DNA from: Pedobacter sp. L105
Lineage (GTDB): Bacteria > Bacteroidota > Bacteroidia > Sphingobacteriales > Sphingobacteriaceae
DNA: 64,000 nt
Assembly: GCF_009765875.1 (NCBI RefSeq)
Contig: NZ_LMUP01000005.1
Location: forward strand, 62,001 to 126,000
Direction of reading: 5' to 3'
The notes under the pieces were generated by a model. It made no database searches. It saw nothing but the letters and a program-made list of their open reading frames with translations, and was not told the origin of the DNA. A program made the translations under genes and the position numbers. Positions 36,732 to 45,838 of this stretch are shown in pieces (within the stretch, counting starts at the first letter, position 1; the number at the start of each line of letters is the position of its first letter).

Positions 36732-38486
36732 TTATTTCTTTTTAGCTACCGGTGATTGTACTTTATTTTTAGCTTCTTTTCCGATTCGCCTTTCCGTCAG
36801 TTCCTGACGCGTTTTATTTTGTATTTCGGCTTTTAATTCTTCTTCAAGATAAACTTTATTCAATTCTTCTTCTACGGATTCAAATTCTGTTTGCAGACCC
36901 GCAATTTTTGCTTCCAAAACTTTGCGTTTCCTGGAGATCTCCCGGTCCTTTCTACTGATTGCCTGATCCTGCAAGGCCAACCCGGTTTCTTCACGCAAAA
37001 TGTGTGCCTCTCTTGCCGATCCGGTTAAAACTCCATCAGGCCCCAAATAAACGTCTACCAAATTCAGTCCTTGGGAAGTAATAATAAACTCCCTGACCTG
37101 GTTGGAGTGCCCCATACCTCTGGACTTCATTACGTACAGGCCCCTGTTGCGCTCTCCGTTATTTTCTATATCGCGGATCAGCAGCCAGGCGTCAACCAGT
37201 GAAGAAATACCTTCATCTGTTTGCTCATTTACAGTGTTATTTAATGCAAGGGCAGTGAACATCACCGTGATTTTCTCATTTTGAAGAAAATCTACCAGCC
37301 TGATCAGCATAGCTTTCACCTCACTTACCGAACCAACAGTGATCAGGTTAGTGATAGGATCAAGTATAACCACATCAGGTTTAAATCTCTTTATTTTTTT
37401 ATGAATGGAAACCAGGTGCATTTCCAAACCGTGAAGCGTTGGTCTGGAGGCATGAAATTCCAGAAAGCCATCTTTTATGGGACCCCTAAGGTCTATTCCA
37501 ATGGATAACATATTCCTGATGATCTGACTTGGCGACTCTTCAAAAGCAAAGTACATACATCTCTTTTTTTCCAGGCAGGCGGCGTTGGCAAAACTGGCCG
37601 CAATACTGGTTTTACCTGTACCTGCTGTACCAGACACCAGTATACTGCTGCCTTTATAAAAACCTTTACCCCCTAACATCCGGTCGAGAGTAGCAATTCC
37701 GGAAGTCAGCGTGTCGGTGGAAACCTCAGTGTCCAGCTGCAGGGAAGTAACTGGTAAAACGGATATTCCTTCTTCATCAATTAAAAAAGGATATTCGTTG
37801 GTTCCATGCATAGACCCCCTGTATTTTACAATACGCAACAGGCGTGTGGAGATCTGATTGGTAATCCTGTGATCAAGCAAGATCACGCAGTCAGAAACAT
37901 ATTCTTCCAGTCCCTGTCTGGTGAGCGAACTTTCCCCGCGTTCTCCGGTAATGATCGCTGTTACCCCTTTTTCTTTTAACCATTGAAAAAGCCTTCGCAG
38001 CTCTGAACGGAGAATATTTTCATTACTTAATCCTGAGAACAGGTTCTCTATTGTGTCCAATACCACACGTTTCGCGCCTATGCTATCTATCGCATAACCC
38101 AAACGGATAAAGAGCCCATCCAGGTCATATTCTCCTGTTTCTTCAATTTCACTACGCTCAATGTGTACATGATCCACTCTAACCAGCTGATCTTTAATTA
38201 GCTGTTCCAGATCAAATCCCAAAGAGGCTACATTTAAAGCCAGCTCTTCTGCCTTTTCTTCAAAAGCCATGAACACACCTGGTTCATTAAATTCCAGTGC
38301 ACCCCTCATGATGTACTCGATAGACATCAGCGTTTTGCCACATCCGGCGCTTCCACAGATCAGTGTAGGCCTTCCAAGGGGTAATCCCCCTCTTGTAATT
38401 TCATCCAGACCACTGATGCCAGTAGGCGATTTTTGCAGTAAGCCAATTGTTGGATCAGGGAGCGATTTAGATTTTTTTTGATTCAT
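36732..38486 (-). CDS. kaiC: Two-domain KaiC-like ATPase with extended coiled-coil C-terminus
   Basis: RecA-type double ATPase. Domain CI has Walker A GSAGCGKT (45-52) and catalytic Glu76-Glu77; domain CII has GTAGTGKT (286-293) and Glu316-Glu317. At the place of the cyanobacterial phosphosites Thr426/Ser431/Thr432 it has Thr423, Ser428 and Ser429 (TDEGISS), so autophosphorylation is plausible. Residues about 500-584 form a Glu/Lys/Arg-rich coiled coil and basic tail, making it about 65 residues longer than the 519-residue cyanobacterial protein. It opens the operon kaiC-kaiB-kaiB-kinase-exported protein. No kaiA is present in the window, so a true clock is not implied. Confidence 0.93.
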   Translation of the reverse strand: MNQKKSKSLPDPTIGLLQKSPTGISGLDEITRGGLPLGRPTLICGSAGCGKTLMSIEYIMRGALEFNEPGVFMAFEEKAEELALNVASLGFDLEQLIKDQLVRVDHVHIERSEIEETGEYDLDGLFIRLGYAIDSIGAKRVVLDTIENLFSGLSNENILRSELRRLFQWLKEKGVTAIITGERGESSLTRQGLEEYVSDCVILLDHRITNQISTRLLRIVKYRGSMHGTNEYPFLIDEEGISVLPVTSLQLDTEVSTDTLTSGIATLDRMLGGKGFYKGSSILVSGTAGTGKTSIAASFANAACLEKKRCMYFAFEESPSQIIRNMLSIGIDLRGPIKDGFLEFHASRPTLHGLEMHLVSIHKKIKRFKPDVVILDPITNLITVGSVSEVKAMLIRLVDFLQNEKITVMFTALALNNTVNEQTDEGISSLVDAWLLIRDIENNGERNRGLYVMKSRGMGHSNQVREFIITSQGLNLVDVYLGPDGVLTGSAREAHILREETGLALQDQAISRKDREISRKRKVLEAKIAGLQTEFESVEEELNKVYLEEELKAEIQNKTRQELTERRIGKEAKNKVQSPVAKKK

Positions 38487-38584
38487 TGTACGACCTCAAT
38501 ATTCTAATTATAGCAACTAAATGGCTATTTATTCCAAAATAACAAAAAGACGGCCAATTTTATGAATTTTGATATATTTGAATC

Positions 38585-38821
38585 ATGGCTGATTTAAAAA
38601 CAGAATTTACGGTAACTTTTGAAGGCGAAAATATCCCTGTAGTGGTAACAGAGACCGAAGATGGAGATGAAATTATTTTTTTCGCAGAAATCCCGGGACA
38701 CAAAAAGTTTGAGATCTTCCTTTCTGAAGAAGACGATATGTGGGTGACCAATGATGAAGTAGACATTGATGAAGACCTAATTTTTATGATTGGTGACGAA
38801 TTTGAGCGCCTGCAGCCCTGA
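38585..38821 (+). CDS. Small acidic conserved-looking protein, 78 aa
   Basis: I do not recognise a named family. The 78 residues are very acidic (FLSEEDDMWVTNDEVDIDED), with alternating strands at the start (FTVTFEGENIPVVVTETE), no signal and no membrane segment. It is divergent from kaiC with 98 bp between. It may be a small soluble binding protein. The opposite-strand frame over the same bases has poor composition, which supports this one. Confidence 0.7.
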   Translation: MADLKTEFTVTFEGENIPVVVTETEDGDEIIFFAEIPGHKKFEIFLSEEDDMWVTNDEVDIDEDLIFMIGDEFERLQP

Positions 38822-38830
38822 TCCAATAGC

Positions 38831-41266
38831 TTAAAGGCCCAGGAATTTATCTTTGTTGCGGAGCAGCTTAAATTTAATCTTGCCATTATCACCATCAATA
38901 GCCTGGACGTGTACCACTATACCTTTCATTCTTCTGTCATTCACCTCCTGTTTGTCGGCGATATCCGCATCCTTTTTAGGGTTCCTTAGAGGAATGTCCA
39001 GTAAAATGTTGGTTCCTTTACCCAGGGAATAAACCCCTGCAATATCCATATTCAGCACACTGGAACTGATCTGCATGGGATCAATCGTGATTTTCTCACC
39101 GTTCAGTATAAAATTCCCCTTCAGATCATTAAGTGTAATGTGATTGAGGTCCCTGAAAGGAAAGGCAAATTTCCCCACACTTTTAAAGGATTCAAAGTCA
39201 TCAAGCGCACCGTTTTTAAGTTCAAATGACAGTGTACCATCAATAGAATGGGAAATAACTTTTCCCTGATCGGTAATATTTCCCGTGACCTTCGCTTTCG
39301 CAGAAAGCTGACCTCTCAGGTTTTTATAGGTCAAACTTTTCAGTCCGAAATTATCAAATGCATAAAAAAAGTCCCTGATACTGGTATTCGAAACCACAGC
39401 ATTTAAATTAAACTTGCTCAATTTATCCGTCTGACCAATATTTCCATTCATGCTGATAGATCCGCCGGCGTTTTTCATGCTTACGTTTTTCAGGCTTAAG
39501 CCCTCCCTGGTAAGGAAAATGTCCGCCTTGGCATCTGTTCCAAAAAACCGGTTGTAATGGACTTTATCAACGCGGATATTGATCTCAGCTTCTCCTTTTT
39601 CCAGCATGGTATTGAACTGATCGGCAAAGCTGGACGATTTGTTTTTCGACTTCATTACTTTTCTGTCTTTCCTTAAACCCAGAAAGCCGATAAATTCACC
39701 CAGATACAGATCAGGGCTTCGCATTTTCCAGCTGATCACAGCTTTCTCCGGATCTGTATAATATACATTCATGAAGTTTTTTATACTTCCCTCCATAAAA
39801 ACAACGCTCCTGCCGCTCTCCAGTCTAATGTCTTTAATCAGCAGGTCTGCACCCCTAAAATCAAGCGTTACTGATGTGTTTTTAAAATTCACATTCCTGG
39901 GTACATAACTTACATCAGAATTTTTAACGGAAATGATTCCCGTGATCTTCGGTTTGATCAGCTGTAACTTTGCTATTTCCGCCTGGTAGTGTAATTGCAG
40001 GGTTGCTGTGCCCCTGGTGAATTTAAGCAAGTCATTCCCCAAAATATTATTGAACCTGGAGACATCAAATTTAGCGTTAAAGGTACCCATCACCAGCGGG
40101 GTATTCATATTGCGGAGAAAAGCAGTATCAATAGTAAAAGGAATGTCCTTATAACTGGCCGAAAAGCGGTATAATTTAATGGCAGAGTTATCATCGGTAA
40201 AACCTTTTCCATTGATAAAATTATTGGTGTATACTCCTGCAAAACTACAGTTGTCAACCACTCCGCCCGGAAAGCTGAGCCTGTTGTTTTTTATGGAAGC
40301 ATTTACGAAAATTGAAGGATCCCCTCCTCCTCCCATATCACCTTTAATGATACACTTTGCTGCTATTGGCCTATCCATGTTGAACATATTCAGGCTCAGG
40401 GATATGTTATGCGCCAGCAATGCAGAGGCATTGCGCCATAAAATATTTCGCGCTTCTATGTTAATGGTAAACTCTGTTGGATCTTTAGCGATGTTAAAAG
40501 TGGCCCCGATAATAAAAGGATCGTCTCCAATAGCTAATTTGGCAGGTTTAACCTCAATTACACCAGTTTCTTTATCATAACCGACATCCATTTTTCCCTT
40601 GATAAATTTGTCTTTGGCAAAACTTCCGTTTTTGGTGTTAAAAGCCAGGCTTCTCACCAGTACATTCAGGTTAACCGCAGCTTTCCATCCGGAAGAAGGG
40701 TAATCTACTTTACCGCTAAAATCCTGTATGGCAAACAAAAATAACTTATTGCCCTTCCTGTTATCCAGGATAAAGCGGACATTATTCAGCTCAAAAAGAC
40801 TAATCTCTGCCGGGGAGGTTCTTTTTTCCTTTGAAACCGGGGCAGGTTTCTTTTTTAAAATGGAAGAATTGCTATAACCGTTACTATCTGTATAGAGATA
40901 GATGGATGCATCATTGATAGAAACCTTCCTGATGTCAATAGTCCCTCTTAACAGGGCCATGGTATTCACAGCTACATCCAGGTCTTTAGCTGTTAACAGT
41001 GAATGGTGGTGCACTTTCCATAAACTATCTTTGATCTCTACGTTCTTCAGCGAAATAGAAACCCCCGGGAACCCCTGAAGAAATGTGGGCTCCATGCTGC
41101 CAACGGTCAGGCTGCCGTTTAAGTTTTTATTCAGCTCTTTAGTGATCGATACCAGCAGTGTTTTTTTATGGATATTCACGTAGAATGCCAATCCAAGAAA
41201 AATAACGATGACCAGTAAAATTAATGAAATAAAGATTTGAAGGGAGCGTTTTATCCAGGTCGACAT
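38831..41266 (-). CDS. AsmA family envelope protein
   Basis: 811-residue AsmA-like protein. One N-terminal membrane anchor (about 8-30, FISLILLVIVIFLGLAFYV) is followed by a long periplasmic beta-rich repeat. AsmA-type proteins form bridge-like grooves thought to carry phospholipids between membranes. The C-terminal AsmA_2-like segment is visible around 660-780 (LTYKNLRGQLSAKAKVTGN, LKGNFILNGEKITIDPM). It ends 9 bp from the convergent small acidic gene. Confidence 0.83.
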   Translation of the reverse strand: MSTWIKRSLQIFISLILLVIVIFLGLAFYVNIHKKTLLVSITKELNKNLNGSLTVGSMEPTFLQGFPGVSISLKNVEIKDSLWKVHHHSLLTAKDLDVAVNTMALLRGTIDIRKVSINDASIYLYTDSNGYSNSSILKKKPAPVSKEKRTSPAEISLFELNNVRFILDNRKGNKLFLFAIQDFSGKVDYPSSGWKAAVNLNVLVRSLAFNTKNGSFAKDKFIKGKMDVGYDKETGVIEVKPAKLAIGDDPFIIGATFNIAKDPTEFTINIEARNILWRNASALLAHNISLSLNMFNMDRPIAAKCIIKGDMGGGGDPSIFVNASIKNNRLSFPGGVVDNCSFAGVYTNNFINGKGFTDDNSAIKLYRFSASYKDIPFTIDTAFLRNMNTPLVMGTFNAKFDVSRFNNILGNDLLKFTRGTATLQLHYQAEIAKLQLIKPKITGIISVKNSDVSYVPRNVNFKNTSVTLDFRGADLLIKDIRLESGRSVVFMEGSIKNFMNVYYTDPEKAVISWKMRSPDLYLGEFIGFLGLRKDRKVMKSKNKSSSFADQFNTMLEKGEAEINIRVDKVHYNRFFGTDAKADIFLTREGLSLKNVSMKNAGGSISMNGNIGQTDKLSKFNLNAVVSNTSIRDFFYAFDNFGLKSLTYKNLRGQLSAKAKVTGNITDQGKVISHSIDGTLSFELKNGALDDFESFKSVGKFAFPFRDLNHITLNDLKGNFILNGEKITIDPMQISSSVLNMDIAGVYSLGKGTNILLDIPLRNPKKDADIADKQEVNDRRMKGIVVHVQAIDGDNGKIKFKLLRNKDKFLGL

Positions 41267-41365
41267 AAAGAATTATTTTATCATAAACATTATATTTCAT
41301 GATTTGTTTAAAGGTGATTTTATTCTGTTAATTTGATTAAATTAGTACCTGTAAATTCAAAAAAT

Positions 41366-42283
41366 ATGAACACCCAAAATTTGTTAGTTAAGAGAACTTT
41401 GAAATCCGTTTTTACCCTGGTTCTCCTCGGTCTTGCAGGAAGTATGTCTGTACAAAATGTACAGGCACAGTCTACTGATGTCACTAAGATCCACTTTAAA
41501 AAGGACAAGTACAACAGGATCTTTATTCCTGTAAAGATTGGAAGGGATAGTCTTACCCTGTTGTTGGGAACCTATTCTAAAACTTTAAGGGTTACTCCCT
41601 ATTTCATGAAAACAAATGCTTTATCTTACAGTGGACAAGGCATTACGCTCACTGATGCAGAAGGACAGGAGCAAAAAAGACTGATCTTTAATATGCCAAA
41701 GATCAGAATTGGGAACCTTAAATTCCGTAACGAGGAAAGTATAGTAAACTATTCTTTTCCGGACAGCATCGCTACCGGTTCTACAGGAACCATGATGCTT
41801 CAGCCCTATAACTGGAAGATAGATAATGATAAAGACCTATTATCCATCTCTAAAACACCATTTGAACCGTATAAAACTTATACAACTATCCGTTATAAAA
41901 ACGATTCTTATCCTAAAGCACCTGTTGAAATGGATGGTTTTAAAGGTATTTTTGCGCTTGATCTGGGATCGGGAAGTAATTTTGAAATTAATGCCGACAG
42001 TGATTTGGGCCGTCACCTGATCATGAAGTATGATCTTCAGCCTGTGAATACAGTAACCTCTATTATCCACGGCCGTAAAACAGTTGATGTGATTTATGAG
42101 GTGAAAATCCCTATGATCCGCTTTAACGGTATCGTATTGAAAAATCAAAAAGTAATCTTAAGTTCTGCTTCTCCAAGAGATGTTATTGGAACAGGATTTT
42201 TGAGTAAGTACAATGTGATCCTGAATAACTCGAAAAAGAAAAATATTGATAATATCCTGATCCTCGAAAAAAGAGCGATATAA
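41366..42283 (+). CDS. Secreted protein with degenerate pepsin/retropepsin-like fold
   Basis: 305 residues from the ATG at 41366, chosen because it begins the signal peptide (TLKSVFTLVLLGLAGSMSV, cleaved after VQAQ); an in-frame ATG lies 11 codons upstream. The pattern resembles two aspartyl-protease lobes: RIFIPVKIGRDSLTLLLGT near residue 50 lacks the catalytic Asp, while GIFALDLGSGSNFEIN near 195 keeps a D-L-G-S-type motif. It may be an inactive or non-peptidase relative. The fold call is inference. Confidence 0.6.
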   Translation: MNTQNLLVKRTLKSVFTLVLLGLAGSMSVQNVQAQSTDVTKIHFKKDKYNRIFIPVKIGRDSLTLLLGTYSKTLRVTPYFMKTNALSYSGQGITLTDAEGQEQKRLIFNMPKIRIGNLKFRNEESIVNYSFPDSIATGSTGTMMLQPYNWKIDNDKDLLSISKTPFEPYKTYTTIRYKNDSYPKAPVEMDGFKGIFALDLGSGSNFEINADSDLGRHLIMKYDLQPVNTVTSIIHGRKTVDVIYEVKIPMIRFNGIVLKNQKVILSSASPRDVIGTGFLSKYNVILNNSKKKNIDNILILEKRAI

Positions 42284-42313
42284 AAAAAGCAGGTAGCTGT
42301 GCGGGTAATTGTT

Positions 42314-42368
42314 AAAAAGGCTTTATCCTTTCCGTCTTCATTGCGACAGAAAGGATAAAGCCTTTCTC
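42314..42368. terminator. Strong hairpin terminator between convergent genes
   Basis: Perfect 17-bp arms (42316-42332 and 42349-42365, each with the core GGCTTTATCC or its complement) with A-rich left and T-rich right flanks. It lies between the secreted protein gene and the MFS gene and probably works both ways. Confidence 0.85.
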
Positions 42369-42412
42369 ATTTGTAGTTCTTTTTCGAAATAGAAATCGGG
42401 TGAGCAAATTGA

Positions 42413-43780
42413 TTACAGATCAGTAATTGGTTTGTATTTAGGCACCAGGATCTTCATCACCACCCATGCAATCAGGTAAGCTACCGCGCAAAAGCTAAAT
42501 ACAATGGTATAACCCGTTGCGGTGTGTCCCAATGATTTATAATAATCAAACAGGTTACCGCTTATCTTGGAAACCAACACTCCTCCAATCCCTCCGGCCA
42601 TGCCACCTATACCAATAATGCTACCTATTGCTTTTTTGGGGAACATGTCAGAAACCGTAGTAAAAATATTGGCCGACCAGGCCTGATGTGCGGACGCTCC
42701 AATGCCAATCAAAACTACAGGAACCCAGAAGGTAAAATGCCCTAGTGGCTGTGCCGCGAGTACCAGTAGTGGAAAAAGAGCGATAACGAGCATTGCCTTC
42801 ATCCTGGCATCGTAAGGAGTTAATCCTTTTTTCATAAAGTGAACAGGGAACCATCCACCGCCAATACTGCCAATCATAGTCATACTGTACAATACCGTTA
42901 GGGGGATCATTATGGAAGTTCCTTCCATATTGTACTGGACTTTTAAATAAGAAGGCAGCCAGAAAAGAAAAAACCACCATACGCCATCTGTCATAAACTT
43001 ACCAAAAGCAAATGCCCAGGTTTGCTGGTAACCCAGCAAGCGGAACCAGGATACCTTTTCTGCATCTTCGACCTCAACAATGCCGTCGTGATGTAATCTG
43101 TCGCTATTAATATAAGCCAGTTCTGAAGCCGAGATATTCTTTTGTTTTTCAGGAGGAGCATAAAACATAAACCAAAAGAACAGCCAGATCAGTCCTGCTG
43201 CGCCAACGATCAGGAAGGTACTCTCCCATCCCCACTTTTCAGCAATCCATGGGACAGTAAGCGGAGCCAGAATTGCGCCTATATTAGCACCGGAATTAAA
43301 GATACCGGTAGCGAAAGCACGTTCTTTTTTAGGGAAGTATTCTGCAGTAGCTTTGATGGCTGCCGGGAAGTTACCTGCTTCACCAAAACCCAGTACGGCA
43401 CGGGAGGCAATAAAGCCCAATACCGAAACGGGAATTAAGCCCAGCCCGGCCCAACCTAATACAGCGACTAAACTTTGTCCTACAGGAATGGCCGCAGCAT
43501 GCATTACCGCCCCTGCCGACCAGATAATTAAAGAAATAGCATAACCCCATTTTGTACCCAGCTTATCTACGATCCTGCCCGCGAAAAGCATTGATATAGC
43601 GTAGATTAACTGAAAGGCTGAGGTAATGTTGGCATAATCGCTATTGGTCCAGTTGAATTGCTTTTCCAGCAGCGGATGCAGCAAACTCAGTACCTGCCTG
43701 TCAAGATAATTAACCGTAGTCGCAAAAAACAATAGCGCACAGATAGTCCAGCGATAATTGCTCATTTTGTTTTCTTTCAT
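42413..43780 (-). CDS. MFS hexuronate transporter (ExuT-like)
   Basis: Inner-membrane major facilitator of the anion:cation symporter type, 455 residues and about 12 helices. YRWTICALLFFATTVNYLDRQVLSLL at the N-terminus and RAVLGFGEAGNFPAAIKATAEYFPKKERAFATGIFNSGANIGA are the markers of ExuT/GudP-like carriers for galacturonate and glucuronate. It is the last gene of the uronate operon, 45 bp after eda, matching its likely job of bringing in galacturonate. Confidence 0.88.
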   Translation of the reverse strand: MKENKMSNYRWTICALLFFATTVNYLDRQVLSLLHPLLEKQFNWTNSDYANITSAFQLIYAISMLFAGRIVDKLGTKWGYAISLIIWSAGAVMHAAAIPVGQSLVAVLGWAGLGLIPVSVLGFIASRAVLGFGEAGNFPAAIKATAEYFPKKERAFATGIFNSGANIGAILAPLTVPWIAEKWGWESTFLIVGAAGLIWLFFWFMFYAPPEKQKNISASELAYINSDRLHHDGIVEVEDAEKVSWFRLLGYQQTWAFAFGKFMTDGVWWFFLFWLPSYLKVQYNMEGTSIMIPLTVLYSMTMIGSIGGGWFPVHFMKKGLTPYDARMKAMLVIALFPLLVLAAQPLGHFTFWVPVVLIGIGASAHQAWSANIFTTVSDMFPKKAIGSIIGIGGMAGGIGGVLVSKISGNLFDYYKSLGHTATGYTIVFSFCAVAYLIAWVVMKILVPKYKPITDL

Positions 43781-43825
43781 CAGTTTATATTGGTTTATAT
43801 TTGGTTTGGTGGGCTGGGTTATGGT

Positions 43826-44491
43826 TTAACTCAGCCGCGTTTCATTGATTATTTTCAAGGTTTTTTGTGTTAAATTGAATAATGTATCATAATCCCTGCC
43901 GGTCAGTATTTCTTTACTGATCATTTTACTACCCATACCTACGGCACAAACACCAGATTTAAACCACTCACCGATATTATCCGCAGCAATTTCTACTCCG
44001 CCAGTTGGGATAAAGAGCTGCCCGGGAAAAAGGTCCCTGATAGCAGACATAAAGGCCGGGCCCAATAAATTTGCAGGGAACAGTTTGATCAGGTCAGCTC
44101 CATGCTGAATAGCGGTATTGATCTCCGTTGGCGTAAAACAGCCGGGAATCCAGAGCAAACCTGCTTCATGCACCATTTTACCTACTTCTACATTGACCAC
44201 CGGGCTTACTAGAAAATGTGCCCCTGATTTAAGAAAATCGGTAGCTTCATTTGTGTTTTTAACCGTGCCGATTCCCAGGTGCAGATCGGGCATTTCAATG
44301 TTCACAGCATCAATCAGGATCTTAAAATTCTCCAGTGCGGCAGGCCCCCTGTTGGTATATTCTAACACGCGAATGCCTGCGCGGTATAAAGTACGTACCA
44401 CTTCCAGGCTTACGGCTGCGTCTTCATAAAAGAACAGCGGTAATAAGCCCTGATCTGTAATTACTTTTAGAGAATCTTTTTTAGTTTTCAT
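43826..44491 (-). CDS. eda: 2-dehydro-3-deoxyphosphogluconate/4-hydroxy-2-oxoglutarate aldolase
   Basis: Cleaves KDPG to pyruvate and glyceraldehyde 3-phosphate, the last step of galacturonate breakdown here. TIM-barrel class I aldolase of 221 residues. The Schiff-base Lys is in HGADLIKLFPANLLGP (about 135-150), the catalytic Glu region in RVLEYTNRG, and IPTGGVEIAADNIGEWF follows. Its leader contains three copies of an 85-bp unit that includes sequence identical to its own start region. Confidence 0.93.
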   Translation of the reverse strand: MKTKKDSLKVITDQGLLPLFFYEDAAVSLEVVRTLYRAGIRVLEYTNRGPAALENFKILIDAVNIEMPDLHLGIGTVKNTNEATDFLKSGAHFLVSPVVNVEVGKMVHEAGLLWIPGCFTPTEINTAIQHGADLIKLFPANLLGPAFMSAIRDLFPGQLFIPTGGVEIAADNIGEWFKSGVCAVGMGSKMISKEILTGRDYDTLFNLTQKTLKIINETRLS

Positions 44492-44500
44492 TTTTTATAT

Positions 44501-44748
44501 ATTGATTTTTAAAGGTAATGAAGCTTGCATGAGCTTAGTCAATTATTAAGAGTTGTAAGCTCATGCAGGTTTCATTTTTTTATGTATTGATTTTTAAAGG
44601 TAATGAAGCTTGCATGAGCTTGGTCGATTATTGAGAGGTGTAAGCTCATGCAGGTTTCATTTTTTTATGTATTGATTTTTAAAGGTAATGAAGCTTGCAT
44701 GAGCTTGTCGATTATTGAGAGGTGTAAGCTCATGCAGGTTTCATTTTA
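44501..44748. repeat. Three tandem 85-bp repeats in the eda leader
   Basis: Copies start at 44501, 44586 and 44671 (period exactly 85) and differ at few positions; the third lacks one base and is cut short at the end. Each holds an inverted repeat, TGCATGAGCTT and AAGCTCATGCA, with an 18-20 base loop. The sequence between copies repeats the eda initiation region: read on the minus strand, CTTTAAAAATCAATA is followed by an ATG AAA that here opens a four-codon frame (MKPA then stop). Confidence 0.9.
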
Positions 44749-44810
44749 GTAGATATCTATAGATAATTAGCTTGAATAAAATGATTTGATTTTATCGCTG
44801 ACAATTCTAT

Positions 44811-45830
44811 TCAGGATTCATACTTACTAACTATGGATTGTATTTCTTCTAATTTGGTTGTGTTAAAGTCACTCTCTGTAAATAGCTTGGCAAAAGCAGC
44901 AGAAGTTGCAAAATCTACGATCTCCTGTGCCGGAAGCTCCTTGTAAAAGCCATAGATCAACCCGGCCATAAAACAATCTCCACTGCCTACTTTTCCTGCA
45001 ATCAGCTCCGACTGATATTCCTTAGAAATAAACAGCTGTTCATCGGTATATAGGGTAGTGTAATATTGTATTCCATCCCCATGATCAAAACGGAAAGTAT
45101 TCGCTACAGACTTACATTTAGGAAATTGCTCCAGTATTGCCTTTGAAGTGACCTGCGATTGCTGTAGATATGCACTTTTATCATGTTCCTCAACCAGATT
45201 TTCAGCTACAGCTATACCCAGCATTCTTTCTGCCGCCCATACATTTCCCATTACCAGATCACAGTATTGTACCAAAGCAGGAAGAATTTCTGCAGGTTCC
45301 TTACCATATTTCCAAAGCTTCGCACGATAGTTCAGATCGATAGAAATAGTAATATTCCTGGCGGAAGCTGCTTTTAGTGCTTCTTCACAAACTTCGGCAA
45401 CCGACTGGTTAATTGCCGGGCAGATTGCGCTAAAGTGAAACCAGTTGATGTCTTCGAATATGTGATCCCAATTGATGGTGCCAGTTTCCAGTTCAGAAAA
45501 TGAAGAATATTGACGGTCATAGATCACGCCTGCATGCTTGAGGTCTTTTCCTTTATCCAGGAAATACAAACCGATCCTGTCACCCGCATATTGAATGGCT
45601 TTAGTGTCTACATTTAGCTGATCCAGGTAGTCCACCAGCTGCCTTGCAATAAAATTATCCGGAATAGCCGTCATATAAGCCGATGGAATTTTCCATAAGG
45701 CCAATGCTGCCGCCACATTAGCTTCTGCTCCTCCAACATATACAGGAAATGAATTTTCTTTTAACCATCCACCTGCCGAATCAGGGCAGATCCTCAACAA
45801 CAACTCTCCGAAACTTAAAACTTTACTCAT
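44811..45830 (-). CDS. kdgK: 2-dehydro-3-deoxygluconate kinase (PfkB family)
   Basis: Phosphorylates KDG to KDPG with ATP. 339 residues of the ribokinase fold: VGGAEANVAAALALWK near residue 32 and the C-terminal anion-hole/base motif GSGDCFMAGLIYGF (about 280-293, catalytic Asp). The place between uxaC (8 bp upstream) and eda fits KDG kinase best among PfkB sugar kinases. It is separated from eda by the 319-bp repeat leader. Confidence 0.88.
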   Translation of the reverse strand: MSKVLSFGELLLRICPDSAGGWLKENSFPVYVGGAEANVAAALALWKIPSAYMTAIPDNFIARQLVDYLDQLNVDTKAIQYAGDRIGLYFLDKGKDLKHAGVIYDRQYSSFSELETGTINWDHIFEDINWFHFSAICPAINQSVAEVCEEALKAASARNITISIDLNYRAKLWKYGKEPAEILPALVQYCDLVMGNVWAAERMLGIAVAENLVEEHDKSAYLQQSQVTSKAILEQFPKCKSVANTFRFDHGDGIQYYTTLYTDEQLFISKEYQSELIAGKVGSGDCFMAGLIYGFYKELPAQEIVDFATSAAFAKLFTESDFNTTKLEEIQSIVSKYES

Positions 45831-45838
45831 ACAGGCTT

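Noticed and set aside
38585..38821. KaiA substitute next to kaiC
   Set aside because: Only 78 acidic residues, divergent from kaiC, with no KaiA-like helical bundle.
38560..38898. Minus-strand gene over the small acidic gene
   Set aside because: Ser-rich composition, crosses the end of the AsmA gene, and the plus-strand frame has better protein character.
44501..44748. CRISPR array
   Set aside because: The 85-bp units are joined head to tail with no distinct spacers, and no cas gene is near.
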